64,000 bases of DNA. It comes from Flavobacterium sp. KACC 22763 (lineage in GTDB: Bacteria; Bacteroidota; Bacteroidia; Flavobacteriales; Flavobacteriaceae). Of this stretch, positions 49,440 through 58,635 are shown one piece after another (position 1 is the first letter of the stretch; each line of letters starts with the position of its first letter). The stretch covers positions 248,001 to 312,000 of the forward strand of contig NZ_CP117879.1 in the NCBI RefSeq assembly GCF_028736155.1, read 5' to 3'. Position numbers and translations under genes: made by a program. The notes below the pieces were generated by a model. That model was not told where the DNA came from, did no database searches, and saw nothing but the letters and a program-made list of their open reading frames with translations.

Positions 49440-51776
49440 ATGACTAAGATAAACTGCGTCAAATTTCTTTCCACTATATCGGTTTTAGTACTTTTTTTCA
49501 ATACTATAAATGGACAAAAAAAAGCAGAACAAAATCGAAATCTAATTCAATATGTTGATCCAATGATTGGAACAGCAAAAATGGGACATACTTATCCCGG
49601 CGCAACAGTTCCTTTTGGGAGCGTACAATTGAGTCCAGAAACCGATACGATTGCTTATAGTTTAAACGGAAAATATAATGGTGAAGTCTATAAATATTGT
49701 GCTGGTTATCAGTATGAAGATAAAACCATTGTAGGTTTCAGCCATACCCATTTCAGCGGAACAGGTCATTCAGATTTAGGCGATTTCTTGATTATGCCAA
49801 CAACTGGTAAACTGCAATTAAATCCAGGTGTGGCTTCAAAACCTTTGTCAGGTTATAGATCGGCATTTTCGCATTCGACAGAAAAAGCAGAACCAGCCTA
49901 TTACAGCGTTTTTCTAGAAGATCATAAAATTAAAGCGGAACTGACGGCAACAACTCGCGTCGGAATGCATCAGTACACTTTTCCAAAATCAGATGAAGCT
50001 CATATCATTTTAGATTTGACTTCAGGGATTTACAATTACGATAAAAAGAATGTTTGGACATTTGTACGTGTAGAAAACGATACTTTGATAACAGGATATC
50101 GTCAGACAAATGGCTGGGCAAGAACCCGAACGGTTTATTTTGCTATGTCATTCAGCAAACCAATTAAGAGTTACGGGCAAGCAGCTCAAGAAAAAAGTGT
50201 TTACAGAGGTTTCTGGGGAAGATTTGATCAAACGAAGAATTTTCCAGAAATGGCAGGACAAAATCTAAAATTATTTTTTGATTTTGATGCGAATGAAGGT
50301 GAAAAAATCAAAATTAAAATGGCTTTGTCGCCTGTGAGTTCTGCTGGAGCATTAGAAAATATGAAAAAAGAAACACCTGATTGGGATTTTGAAAAAGTAA
50401 AAAAACAAAGCCAGGAAGTTTGGAATAAAGAATTGAATAAAATTCAAGTTGAAACTATTCAAAAAGAAGATTTGGTTAATTTTTATACCGCAATGTATCA
50501 TGCATTTTTGGGACCAACCGAATACATGGATTTAGACAGAAATTATAAAGGTTTGGATATGAATGTCCATAAAGCCGAAAAATTCACCAATTACACCAGT
50601 TATTCGCTTTGGGATACGTATCGTGCTTTGCATCCATTATTTAATATTGTACAGCCAAAAAGAAACGCCGATATGGTAAGCTCAATGTTGGCACATTCAG
50701 ACCAAAGCGTTCATAAAATGCTTCCAATTTGGTCGCATTACGCCAATGAAAATTGGTGTATGATTGGATATCATTCGGTTTCGGTTGTTGCCGATGCCAT
50801 TGTAAAAGGCAATATTAGTTTTGATGCCGAAAAAGCGCTTCAAGCTTGTGTAAATACTGCAAAAGTGCCGTATTATGATGGTTTAGAATTTTACATGAAT
50901 AAAGGATATGTTCCAGAAGACAAAAGTGGCGCTTCGGTTTCTAAAACTTTAGAATATGCCTATGATGATTGGGCAATTGCACAAGCGGCAAAGAAATTAG
51001 GAAAGACAGATATTTACAATGAATTCATCAATAGATCGAAAAACTATAAAAATGTCTATGATGAAAAAACAGGTTTTATGCGTCCGAAATTGAATGACGG
51101 AACATTTAAGAAAGAATTCGATCCACTAGACACGCACGGCCAAGGTTTTATAGAAGGAAATTCATGGAATTACAGTTTATACGTTCCGCAAGATCCTGCC
51201 GATATGATTCACTTAATGGGCGGAAATGAAAAGTTTAAAGTTCGTTTAGATTCGTTATTCAACATGCATCTTCCAGATAAATATTTTGAAAATACGGAAG
51301 ATATTACAAGAGATGGAATCATAGGAAATTATGTTCACGGAAACGAGCCTTCGCACCATGTTGTGTACTTATACAATTGGACAGATTCTCCTTGGAAGGC
51401 GCAAGATAAAATTAGGATGATCTTGAAAAAAATGTACAGAAATGGTGCTGATGGGTTGGGCGGAAATGACGATTTCGGGCAAATGAGCGCTTGGTATATT
51501 TTTAGCAGTTTAGGATTTTATCCAGTTGCTCCCGGTTCTGACGAATATGCTTTAGGAAGTCCGTTGCTGAAAAATGCCATTTTAAATTTAGAAAACGGAA
51601 AAACTTTTGAAGTAGAAACAGTAAATCAATCTGATAAAAATGTATTCGTTTCAAGAGTACTTTTGAATGGAAAAGAACTTTCTAAGCCTTTCTTAAAACA
51701 TGCTGATGTTATGAATGGTGGGAAAATTACGTTTTATATGAGCAGTAAACCTAATAAAAAGGAATATCAAAATTAG
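49440..51776 (+). CDS. GH92 family alpha-1,2-mannosidase
   Basis: 778 residues. After a signal peptide (VKFLSTISVLVLFFNTINGQ) the N-terminal beta-sandwich has the GH92 signature YVDPMIGTAKMGHTYPGATVPFG. The catalytic (alpha/alpha)6 domain has GLDMNVHK and HGNEPSHHVVYLYNW. It ends with GNDDFGQMSAWYIFSSLGFY and PVAPGSDEYALGSP, the conserved acid-pair region with calcium-dependent mechanism. GH92 enzymes are calcium-dependent exo-mannosidases cutting alpha-mannosides of glycans. It is likely periplasmic or surface-exposed. No SusC/SusD pair lies next to it here, so it is not part of a visible polysaccharide-utilisation locus. Confidence 0.92.
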   Translation: MTKINCVKFLSTISVLVLFFNTINGQKKAEQNRNLIQYVDPMIGTAKMGHTYPGATVPFGSVQLSPETDTIAYSLNGKYNGEVYKYCAGYQYEDKTIVGFSHTHFSGTGHSDLGDFLIMPTTGKLQLNPGVASKPLSGYRSAFSHSTEKAEPAYYSVFLEDHKIKAELTATTRVGMHQYTFPKSDEAHIILDLTSGIYNYDKKNVWTFVRVENDTLITGYRQTNGWARTRTVYFAMSFSKPIKSYGQAAQEKSVYRGFWGRFDQTKNFPEMAGQNLKLFFDFDANEGEKIKIKMALSPVSSAGALENMKKETPDWDFEKVKKQSQEVWNKELNKIQVETIQKEDLVNFYTAMYHAFLGPTEYMDLDRNYKGLDMNVHKAEKFTNYTSYSLWDTYRALHPLFNIVQPKRNADMVSSMLAHSDQSVHKMLPIWSHYANENWCMIGYHSVSVVADAIVKGNISFDAEKALQACVNTAKVPYYDGLEFYMNKGYVPEDKSGASVSKTLEYAYDDWAIAQAAKKLGKTDIYNEFINRSKNYKNVYDEKTGFMRPKLNDGTFKKEFDPLDTHGQGFIEGNSWNYSLYVPQDPADMIHLMGGNEKFKVRLDSLFNMHLPDKYFENTEDITRDGIIGNYVHGNEPSHHVVYLYNWTDSPWKAQDKIRMILKKMYRNGADGLGGNDDFGQMSAWYIFSSLGFYPVAPGSDEYALGSPLLKNAILNLENGKTFEVETVNQSDKNVFVSRVLLNGKELSKPFLKHADVMNGGKITFYMSSKPNKKEYQN

Positions 51777-51786
51777 TTTTACGTCT

Positions 51787-51850
51787 GTCACCCTGAGCGG
51801 AGTCGAAGGGCTTTCTAACTTAAAAAGGCTTCGACTCCGCTCAGCCTGAC
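51787..51850. repeat. GAGCGGAGTCGAAG hairpin repeat
   Basis: GTCACCCTGAGCGGAGTCGA (from 51787) pairs with CTTCGACTCCGCTCAGCCTG near 51829-51848 around TCTAACTTAAAAAG. A GCAATTCGTGGC word (51884-51895) of the CACGAATT family follows. Confidence 0.8.
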
Positions 51851-51947
51851 AAAACGATGATATTTTAATTCGTGAAAATTTGTGCAATTCGTGGCAAAAC
51901 AATAAAAAACTTCACGAAATTTGCACTTCAAATAAAGAAAGATAAAT

Positions 51948-52391
51948 ATGAAAATAAATCTAAAATCAGGAATTGATAAATTGCTTTTCGGAATGAAACA
52001 AAACGACGTTACAGCTGTTTTGGGAAAACCTGATAAAAATTATAAAGACGAAGATGATAACGTAATTTTTGTTTACAATGCTCATAAAATAAGATTAACT
52101 TTCTATCAGGAAGAAGATCTTAAATTAGGATATATTGTAGCGTCAAGTAATGATTTAGAAGTTTTCGGATTCAAATTAATCGGAAGAAAAATTGCTGATG
52201 TAAAGAAAGATTTTGCGGCAAAAGGAATTACTAAATACAATCAAGAAACTTTTGATACTTTCGAAAATTATTTCAACGAAGACAACTGGTTTATCCTTCA
52301 AACAGAATTTGATGAGGTGGTGAAGTTCGAAATTGGAGCGATCATCAATAGTAAAGATGAGTTTGACTGGAAATTTCCTGTGAAGAAATAG
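51948..52391 (+). CDS. Hypothetical protein
   Basis: 147 residues with no signal or membrane segment. The start LKSGIDKLLFGMKQNDVTAVLGKPDKNY resembles the SmpA/OmlA-like N-terminal pattern (F-G-M-x-x-x-x-V-x-x-x-L-G-x-P-D) seen in small bacterial proteins, but without a lipobox. A long middle includes DDNVIFVYNAHKIRLTFYQEED and LKLIGRKIADVKKDFAAKGI. The C-terminal part is mixed alpha/beta. No family is assigned and the gene has no operon partner. Confidence 0.58.
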   Translation: MKINLKSGIDKLLFGMKQNDVTAVLGKPDKNYKDEDDNVIFVYNAHKIRLTFYQEEDLKLGYIVASSNDLEVFGFKLIGRKIADVKKDFAAKGITKYNQETFDTFENYFNEDNWFILQTEFDEVVKFEIGAIINSKDEFDWKFPVKK

Positions 52392-52440
52392 TTTCGCGAA
52401 GATAGTATTTGAAACGCGAGGCAAAATTTGGATTGCCTAC

Positions 52441-52549
52441 AGCTTTAGCTGGAGGTTATAAATAAAGAGAAGAAAAAGGCTTTAGCCAAATAATTATTGT
52501 TTGGCTAAAGCCCTCTCTGATACTATAATTTATTCATCCAGCTAAAGCT
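52441..52549. repeat. Nested GGCTTTAGCC / AGCTTTAGCTGG inverted repeats
   Basis: Inner hairpin GGCTTTAGCCAAA (52478-52490) and TTTGGCTAAAGCC (52500-52512); outer arms AGCTTTAGCTGG (52441-52452) and CCAGCTAAAGCT (52538-52549). A GTCATTTCGA word follows at about 52570. This accounts for most of the 325-bp gap 52392-52716. Confidence 0.75.
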
Positions 52550-52670
52550 GGACGCAATTTAAAAAAAACGTCATTTCGAACGAAGGATCACACAAGAAGC
52601 TCCGCAAAAGTATGTCAGACAATCTTTGTCGATTTACGTGTATGATTCTTGGTTTCTCAGAAAGGCATAA

Positions 52671-52698
52671 AAAAACCGACAATCTCTTGTCGGTTTTT
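52671..52698 (-). terminator. Terminator after M61 peptidase gene
   Basis: AAAAACCGACAA (52671-52682) pairs with TTGTCGGTTTTT (52687-52698), just beyond the peptidase stop at 52717 on the minus strand. Confidence 0.8.
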
Positions 52699-52716
52699 TT
52701 ATGTTGTAAAAGGAAA

Positions 52717-54573
52717 TTAACCTTTTAACCATGCGTTTTTAAGTTTCTCTTTTGAAGCATCGGTAGCTTTAAAAGTTTCAGCTTCTTCAAATGGCAATTT
52801 TACAGTTCCTTTAATAGTCTCTTCTTTTCCGCCACGTTTTACTTTCAAAGTGATTGGGTCATTATCTTTCCAATTTTCACTTTCAGTAATCAAATCATAA
52901 ATGTTGTCTAAGTTGTATGATTTATTATTTACAGCTAAGATTTTATCACCACCTTTTAAATTTAGGCTTTTGAAAAACTCGATTGACTCAGATTCAGGAC
53001 GAACAGCGATTTCTTTAGTTGCTTTGTCAATAGTGATATTTGGAGTCTGTCCTTTTATAAACGGATTTCCAGTTTTTTTCTCCATTGCTTTTGTAACACC
53101 AACTTTAGCTAAGTAGAAGTCGTAAGGAATTGGAGTAGTTCCAGCAACATATTTGTTTAAAAATTCTCCGACTTCAGGATAAGTTAATGAAGTGATTTTA
53201 GCGAATAATTCATCATCATTGAATGGTTTTTCAACACCATACTCATCAGATAATTTATGCATTAAATCAAGGATTCCTCTTTCTCCATTGCTTTTCTCTC
53301 TAATGATAATATCGATACACATTCCAATTAAAGCTCCTTTTTGGTATACATTTAAGTATTGGTCTTTATAAGGCTGTTCTAGTACATTTTTACTCATTAC
53401 AGTAAATGACATTGTATCATCTAGCTGTTTAGATTGCTGAATTTTATCGGCAATACGAGTATAGAATTCAGCTTCATTAATCAAACCTTGGTTGATTTGG
53501 AAAAGGTTAGCAAAATATTCTGTCACACCTTCATACATCCATAAATGCTCAGACATTTTTGGTGCATTGTAATCAAAATACTGAATTTCTTTTGAGTGGA
53601 TTGTTAAAGGAGTTACAATATGAAAGAACTCGTGAGAAACTACATCTTTCATAGATTCTACTAATTTTTCTTTTGGCATCGATTCTGGTAAAACTACTGT
53701 TGTAGCAGTTGGGTGCTCCAAAGCTCCAAAACCGTGCGCATCGTCTTTAGCCATACTTGATAAGTACAATAACACAGTATATTTTTTAGTAGAATTTACT
53801 TTGCCTAAAAAGTTTTTCTGTGCTGTCATCATCGTTTTCATCTCTGGAGTGATGCTTTCAGCAGTATATTTTCCAGTAGGGGAGTACACAGCAATTAAGA
53901 TGTCCATTCCGTTTACATTAAAAGTAGTGTAATCAGGTTTAGAATACATAATTGGATTTTCTACCAAAATAGCATAACGAGAAGTAGTAAATACATCAGA
54001 AGTAGCGCTTGCATCCTGATCTGTCATAGAAGTTGCTCCCCAAAGTGTTTCAGGATGTGTAATAGTCACTTTGTACGGCACATCTAATTTATCTTTAAAA
54101 TACCCTACAAATCCATGAGTATTAACCATGAAATTTTTTCCTGCATCAATGTTTGTTCCTGCTGGAGAAAAAACGTCATCATTTCCGAACCCAGTTCCTT
54201 TTTCTGTATCGAAACTATCATTTACCAAATAAGTGATTTTTTTCAGCGCTTTTGCGTTTGAAATAGACCAAGAATTATCGTCTAATCTCTTTACTGTAAG
54301 TGGATTTCCTTTAGCATCAAATGCTTTAAAATCTTCCGAGAATTTTCCGTAATTATCTGTTGAATAAGTACCTGGAACGGTTTTCGGAATACTGTAAACA
54401 ATTTCGTCAGTTTTTATGGCTGGCGGAGTAACCGTTACTAAAACTTTATCGTCTTTAACATCGGTTAAATTGATATTAACTTCAACTATATTGCTTTTTG
54501 CGGCTCCGGTGCTCCCTGTTTTACAGCTCCAAAAAGTGACCGCTAGAGCTAAGGTGTAAAGTATTTTTTTCAT
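52717..54573 (-). CDS. M61 family metallopeptidase lipoprotein
   Basis: 618 residues from the start MKKILYTLALA, which gives a clean lipobox (TFWSCK); the earlier ATG at 54606 adds 11 residues. The N-terminal part is a beta-sandwich. The zinc site is HEFFH at residues 314-318 with the downstream glutamate in MYEGVTEYFANLF. The C-terminal part has a PDZ domain (SLNLKGGDKILAVNNKSYNLDN). This matches the M61 glycyl-aminopeptidase/PDZ peptidase group. It is expected in the periplasm or outer membrane, cutting short peptides. It stands at the end of a run of same-strand small genes. Confidence 0.9.
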   Translation of the reverse strand: MKKILYTLALAVTFWSCKTGSTGAAKSNIVEVNINLTDVKDDKVLVTVTPPAIKTDEIVYSIPKTVPGTYSTDNYGKFSEDFKAFDAKGNPLTVKRLDDNSWSISNAKALKKITYLVNDSFDTEKGTGFGNDDVFSPAGTNIDAGKNFMVNTHGFVGYFKDKLDVPYKVTITHPETLWGATSMTDQDASATSDVFTTSRYAILVENPIMYSKPDYTTFNVNGMDILIAVYSPTGKYTAESITPEMKTMMTAQKNFLGKVNSTKKYTVLLYLSSMAKDDAHGFGALEHPTATTVVLPESMPKEKLVESMKDVVSHEFFHIVTPLTIHSKEIQYFDYNAPKMSEHLWMYEGVTEYFANLFQINQGLINEAEFYTRIADKIQQSKQLDDTMSFTVMSKNVLEQPYKDQYLNVYQKGALIGMCIDIIIREKSNGERGILDLMHKLSDEYGVEKPFNDDELFAKITSLTYPEVGEFLNKYVAGTTPIPYDFYLAKVGVTKAMEKKTGNPFIKGQTPNITIDKATKEIAVRPESESIEFFKSLNLKGGDKILAVNNKSYNLDNIYDLITESENWKDNDPITLKVKRGGKEETIKGTVKLPFEEAETFKATDASKEKLKNAWLKG

Positions 54574-54660
54574 TTCTATATGTTTAGTTAATTGTATTTG
54601 ACACAAAAAGTATCGAAAAGTTACTAAAAAATCACATTAAATTTAAATATAAAAAAAAAA

Positions 54661-54677
54661 CTCCTGAAAAACAGGAG
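54661..54677 (-). terminator. Terminator of the TIGR03643-type gene
   Basis: CTCCTG (54661-54666) pairs with CAGGAG (54672-54677); on the minus strand it is followed by the T run given by the A run at 54651-54660. Confidence 0.7.
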
Positions 54678-54684
54678 CTTTATG

Positions 54685-54963
54685 TTAGTCTAATTTATTC
54701 TTGATATAATATTTTCCGTCCAAATCTTCATCAAAATCATCTATTTTTACTGGTTTTGGTTTTGGCTTGTTTGCAATTGCCTTCTTCTTCCACATCTCAA
54801 ATTTTTCAAGAGGCATTTTCTTTTTCATAATGTCCAGGACTTCTTTTTCTGCCAATCCAAACTCTTTTTTTATAATTTCAAATGGATTTCTTTCTTCTAA
54901 AGCTAGCGAAACAAGTTTTTCAGTTTGTTCCGGAGTCAATTCTTTGCGGCTACTCTTTTTCAT
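54685..54963 (-). CDS. TIGR03643-type small protein
   Basis: 92 residues, all helical and charged. ELTPEQTEKLVSLALEERNPFEIIK is followed by FGLAEKEVLDIMKKKMPLEKFEMWKKK and a lysine/proline-rich tail (NKPKPKPVK). The pattern fits the TIGR03643 family of short bacterial proteins of unknown role, which has a winged-helix-like order of helices. The tail is acidic and lysine-rich. It is on the same strand as the flanking genes but has its own terminator. Confidence 0.75.
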   Translation of the reverse strand: MKKSSRKELTPEQTEKLVSLALEERNPFEIIKKEFGLAEKEVLDIMKKKMPLEKFEMWKKKAIANKPKPKPVKIDDFDEDLDGKYYIKNKLD

Positions 54964-55084
54964 CTCGTGAAAATTAATTCAAAATAGGGTGTTAATTATT
55001 AATAGATTGATTTTCAATTCTTGTATCAATATTAAAAAAAAAAATAATAAGTTGGTTCAGTAAAGTGCACTTTTTTTAGAGAAT

Positions 55085-55912
55085 TTAGCTGTTTTTAAAG
55101 GATCTTGATTTTTGAAATGGAATTTTTAACAGATTTTTCAATTCATTGTTTTCTTCTGGAAGCATATGAGTATCTACACCGTATACAAGCTGATCTTTAG
55201 GCAAATAAGTGAATGTTCTAAAAAGTCTATCCCATACAGAAAAAATATTTCCATAATTGCTGTCTGTATAAGGTAGTACGTAATGATGGTGAACTTTGTG
55301 CATATTGGGAGAGACAATAAAATAGCTTAAAAAAACATCCAGTTTTTCTGGAAGCGAAATATTGGCGTGATTAAATTGCGAAGCAATAACAGATAATGAC
55401 TGATAGAGAAAAACCATCCACATCGGGGTTCCAACAATTAAGACGCCTAAAGTGGTAAAGACAAAGCGAACAACACTTTCGCCGGGATGATGTCTATTTG
55501 CCGTGGTAGTATCGATCCAAGTGTCGGTATGATGCACCAAATGAAATTGCCATAGAATTTTTACTTTGTGTTCTACCAAATGTGCTAAATAAGCCCCAAT
55601 TAAATCCAAAAGCAATAATCCAATTATGGTATAAAGCCAGATTGGCATTTGCGGAAGCCATTGCAGAATGCCAAAATTATTTTCGATTGTCCAAGCGGCG
55701 GTTTTTATTAGAATAAAGGCAAGGATAAAGTTGACCACAATGGTTGTGAAGGTAAAAAAGAAGTTTATCCCAGCATGTGGCCATTTTTTATATTGCATTT
55801 TAAACAAAGGAAAACTATTTTCAATAAGCCAAAAAATGGTAATGCCCCCAACCAGAATAAGGCTTCTATGTGACGATGGAATCGTACTGAAGTAAGAAAT
55901 GATTTCGTTCAT
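55085..55912 (-). CDS. Sterol desaturase / fatty acid hydroxylase family protein
   Basis: 275 residues with about four transmembrane helices. The di-iron histidine clusters are HLVEHKVKILWQFHLVHHTD, ANRHHPGES and MHKVHHHYVLPYTDSNYGN, ending ...FSVWDRLFRTFTYLP. These motifs define the membrane di-iron fatty acid hydroxylase / sterol desaturase family. In Bacteroidota such enzymes may hydroxylate or desaturate lipids or carotenoids. The substrate cannot be told here. It is a single gene. Confidence 0.88.
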   Translation of the reverse strand: MNEIISYFSTIPSSHRSLILVGGITIFWLIENSFPLFKMQYKKWPHAGINFFFTFTTIVVNFILAFILIKTAAWTIENNFGILQWLPQMPIWLYTIIGLLLLDLIGAYLAHLVEHKVKILWQFHLVHHTDTWIDTTTANRHHPGESVVRFVFTTLGVLIVGTPMWMVFLYQSLSVIASQFNHANISLPEKLDVFLSYFIVSPNMHKVHHHYVLPYTDSNYGNIFSVWDRLFRTFTYLPKDQLVYGVDTHMLPEENNELKNLLKIPFQKSRSFKNS

Positions 55913-56051
55913 AATACATACCTATATTTGAGTTGAAATAAAATTTTCTTGTCGATTTTATCCAAATAAAAAGAGAAAATCCAATATAAATATATCAGAT
56001 TTTCTCTTTCAAATTAAATTATGTACTAATAATTGTGTACTTAATTGCGTA

Positions 56052-56291
56052 TTATTTTTTGATGAGGCTAATTATAAATAATAAAACCCATGCACCACCT
56101 ACGGCAATCAGAATTTGCCACAGTAGGCCTCCGCCACCAATACCAAGTTTCCCAGCAATCCATCCTCCGATAAATCCGCCTATGATTCCGACAACAATAT
56201 TACCAATTAAGCCAAAACCAGCACCTTTCCAGATCTGACCGGCTAGCCATCCAGAAATGGCTCCTATAAGTAAGAAATATAAAAATTCCAT
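56052..56291 (-). CDS. GlsB/YeaQ/YmgE family membrane protein
   Basis: 79 residues with three short transmembrane segments, rich in glycine: FLYFLLIGAISGWLAGQIWKG, FGLIGNIVVGIIGGFIGGWI and LWQILIAVGGAWVLLFIISL. This is the transglycosylase-associated/GlsB stress-response family. Such proteins are small inner-membrane components induced by stress. It lies between the desaturase and the aquaporin, all on the same strand, with about 40 bp to the aquaporin stop. A shared transcript is possible. Confidence 0.88.
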   Translation of the reverse strand: MEFLYFLLIGAISGWLAGQIWKGAGFGLIGNIVVGIIGGFIGGWIAGKLGIGGGGLLWQILIAVGGAWVLLFIISLIKK

Positions 56292-56333
56292 ATTTTATTT
56301 TTTTGATGATATAAATTGATTTCTTTTCAGCTA

Positions 56334-57041
56334 TTATGCTTCGTCATGATTTTGAAGCAGTGTTTTATAAAGAAAACCTGCCGCTAATGCACCGAGAATA
56401 GGAGCGACCCAAAACAGCCAAACCTGAGATAATGGCTCTCCACCAACAAAAATAGCTTGAGACAATGATCTTGCTGGATTTACAGAAGTATTTGTAATTG
56501 GAATGCTGATTAAGTGTATTAAAGTCAGAGCCAAACCGATTGCAATTCCAGCAAATCTGCCATTTGCAAATTTATCAGTTGCTCCTAAAATCACTAATAA
56601 GAAGAATAAAGTAAGCACAAATTCTGCAATAAAAGCAGACTGCAACGAATAACCATCGGGAGAAAAAGCTCCAAAACCATTAGATGCAAAGGCACCAGCT
56701 TTTGTATTGTCTATTACAAAGCCAGCTTTTCCAGAAGCTATCGTGTATAAAGTTCCAGCAGCAGCAGCAGCCCCAACACATTGTGCAATGATGTATGGAA
56801 TAAGATCTTTGGCAGAAAATCTTCCGCCAGCCCATAAACCGAAAGAAACCGCTGGATTAAAATGACCGCCAGAAATATGTCCAACAGCGTATGCCATTGT
56901 AAGCACTGTTAAACCAAAAGCCAAGGCGACACCTGCAAATCCAATTCCTAAATCTGGAATTCCAGCAGCAAAAATAGCGCTTCCGCATCCCCCAAAAACA
57001 AGCCAATAAGTCCCAAAAAACTCTGCAAATAATTTTTTCAT
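56334..57041 (-). CDS. aqpZ: Aquaporin Z-type water channel
   Basis: 235 residues with six transmembrane helices. The two NPA motifs are [11 protein letters not shown] and [11 protein letters not shown]. The first half starts [22 protein letters not shown], which is AqpZ-like. These channels let water pass through the inner membrane during osmotic change. The arginine after the second NPA (NPAR) supports water rather than glycerol selectivity. It stands between the GlsB-type gene and the DoxX-like gene on the same strand. Confidence 0.92.
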   Translation of the reverse strand: MKKLFAEFFGTYWLVFGGCGSAIFAAGIPDLGIGFAGVALAFGLTVLTMAYAVGHISGGHFNPAVSFGLWAGGRFSAKDLIPYIIAQCVGAAAAAGTLYTIASGKAGFVIDNTKAGAFASNGFGAFSPDGYSLQSAFIAEFVLTLFFLLVILGATDKFANGRFAGIAIGLALTLIHLISIPITNTSVNPARSLSQAIFVGGEPLSQVWLFWVAPILGALAAGFLYKTLLQNHDEA

Positions 57042-57066
57042 AATAAAATAATTTAATGGTTAATGT

Positions 57067-57423
57067 TTAGAATGTATATTGGTAAGCCCAATAAATTAAA
57101 ACAAATTGTAAGGGCAAACGTACAAATAAAATCCATATTGGTAAACCAAAACCTGCTTTTTTATTTTGAAACATGTACAAATTGGCAGGGAAAATAGCAA
57201 TTAATAATAGCATAATTCCCCAAGCAGCAAAATGTGATGAAAAAGGCAGGAGTAAAAAGATGCCCAGAATAATCTCAGCGGCACCACTTAAAATATTTAT
57301 TAATTTGGGGTTTTTAAATGCGGGCGGAATGATTTTTACGTACATTCCGGGATTTCTAAAATGATTTAGCCCAGCAAGAATATAAAGGAAAGCCATTAAA
57401 TATAAATGCCAAGGTAGAATCAT
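57067..57423 (-). CDS. DoxX-like four-helix membrane protein
   Basis: 118 residues with four transmembrane helices. The pattern AFLYILAGLNHFRNPGMYVKIIP and LINILSGAAEIILGIFLLLPF, then WGIMLLLIAIFPANLYM matches the DoxX-like family. These proteins are inner-membrane proteins of unknown role with a putative quinone-related function in some relatives. It lies just upstream of the aquaporin stop-start gap (25 bp), so the two could be cotranscribed. Confidence 0.85.
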   Translation of the reverse strand: MILPWHLYLMAFLYILAGLNHFRNPGMYVKIIPPAFKNPKLINILSGAAEIILGIFLLLPFSSHFAAWGIMLLLIAIFPANLYMFQNKKAGFGLPIWILFVRLPLQFVLIYWAYQYTF

Positions 57424-57510
57424 GATATCTAATTGTTTATCACGAATTTATAAAAAAATTAACAATTATTGCATTACAGATCTTCTTTTTTTGAAATTAC
57501 GTATTTTGAG

Positions 57511-58413
57511 TTATTTTTTTGACTTGAAATTTACATTCATAATAATTATCGCTAGAATAATCAAAACAATGCCAACCCATTGAGAAAAGATTACTTTTTC
57601 ATTTAATAAAACATACGCCATCATTACAGAAACTGGCAGTTCAAGAGCAGAAACAATACTCCCCAAACCAATTCCTGTTAAAGGAAAACCAGCAGTCATT
57701 AAAAGAGGCGGAATGATAGTGCCAAATAGTGATAAGACAATTCCCCATTTTAGGAAGATTTCTAGATTGAAAGCAGTTACTTGTGTTGCAAAAGCAAAAG
57801 AAAATACAATAATTGCACCGCCTAAAAGCATATAAAGACTTCTTTGTGCAGATGAAATTTCAGTTGCAACACTGTTTGCAGTAAACATAGTGGTAGTAAA
57901 TGAAGCTGCGGCAAGCATTCCCCATGCCAAACCTCTCCAGTCTAGTTCGATATCATTATTGATGATATTGGTAGCCAAAACGGTCCCAAAAAGAACGATA
58001 AATACAGCAATTACTTTTTGTTTTGAAGGCAGTTTTTTTTCTAAAATCATTTCAAGTAAAACCCCCATCCAAACGGTTTGCATCAATAAAACGATTCCGA
58101 TAGAAACAGGAATGTATTTTACAGCCAAATAGTAGAATAAGCTGGTCATCCCTAATGAAGTTCCCGCAAGCATCAAACTGAAAATATTTTTACGAGATGC
58201 TTTTACAGCAGGTTTATTTTTGTTTTTAATACGCTGAAAAAGATTGATCAGAAGAATTCCTAGAATTCCGTAAATAAATTGTGAGGTTGTGACTTCTGCA
58301 GTTGTGTATCCTTCAGAGTAAGCCATTTTTACAAAAGTAGCCAACATTCCGTAAGTGGTTGCTCCCAAAGCAACAAGAAAAACACCTTTTAATACATTAT
58401 TTTGCGACGTCAT
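57511..58413 (-). CDS. EamA/DMT family transporter
   Basis: 300 residues with ten transmembrane helices in two EamA repeats. The first has GATTYGMLATFVKMAYSEGY and SLGMTSLFYYLAVKYIPVS; the second has GLAWGMLAAASFTTTMFTAN and FPLTGIGLGSIVSALELPVS, ending ...LLNEKVIFSQWVGIVLIILA. DMT exporters move small metabolites such as amino acids or drugs out of the cell, but the substrate here is unknown. It is first in the strand-matched series running to the M61 gene. Confidence 0.88.
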   Translation of the reverse strand: MTSQNNVLKGVFLVALGATTYGMLATFVKMAYSEGYTTAEVTTSQFIYGILGILLINLFQRIKNKNKPAVKASRKNIFSLMLAGTSLGMTSLFYYLAVKYIPVSIGIVLLMQTVWMGVLLEMILEKKLPSKQKVIAVFIVLFGTVLATNIINNDIELDWRGLAWGMLAAASFTTTMFTANSVATEISSAQRSLYMLLGGAIIVFSFAFATQVTAFNLEIFLKWGIVLSLFGTIIPPLLMTAGFPLTGIGLGSIVSALELPVSVMMAYVLLNEKVIFSQWVGIVLIILAIIIMNVNFKSKK

Positions 58414-58570
58414 AAATTATCTGTTTTTAAAAAATTAAGCCGGCAAAGGTAAGTTATTTTGTTTAGGATTCTATTGTACTATGTTGAAAATAGTGATTTA
58501 ATTGTAATGAAATTGGTTTTTAAAGGCTCAAATTAAGAATTCTTTAAAAAATGGAAGTATTGAAAAATAG

Positions 58571-58601
58571 AAAAGCCATCAAAAAAAATCTGATGGCTTT
58601 T
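58571..58601 (-). terminator. Terminator of the nrnA-gldI-PPIase operon
   Basis: AAAAGCCATCA (58571-58581) pairs with TGATGGCTTTT (58591-58601) just past the stop of the last operon gene at 58636. Confidence 0.85.
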
Positions 58602-58635
58602 TATGTTTATAAAGAATAAATATTCTCTTCTCTAA

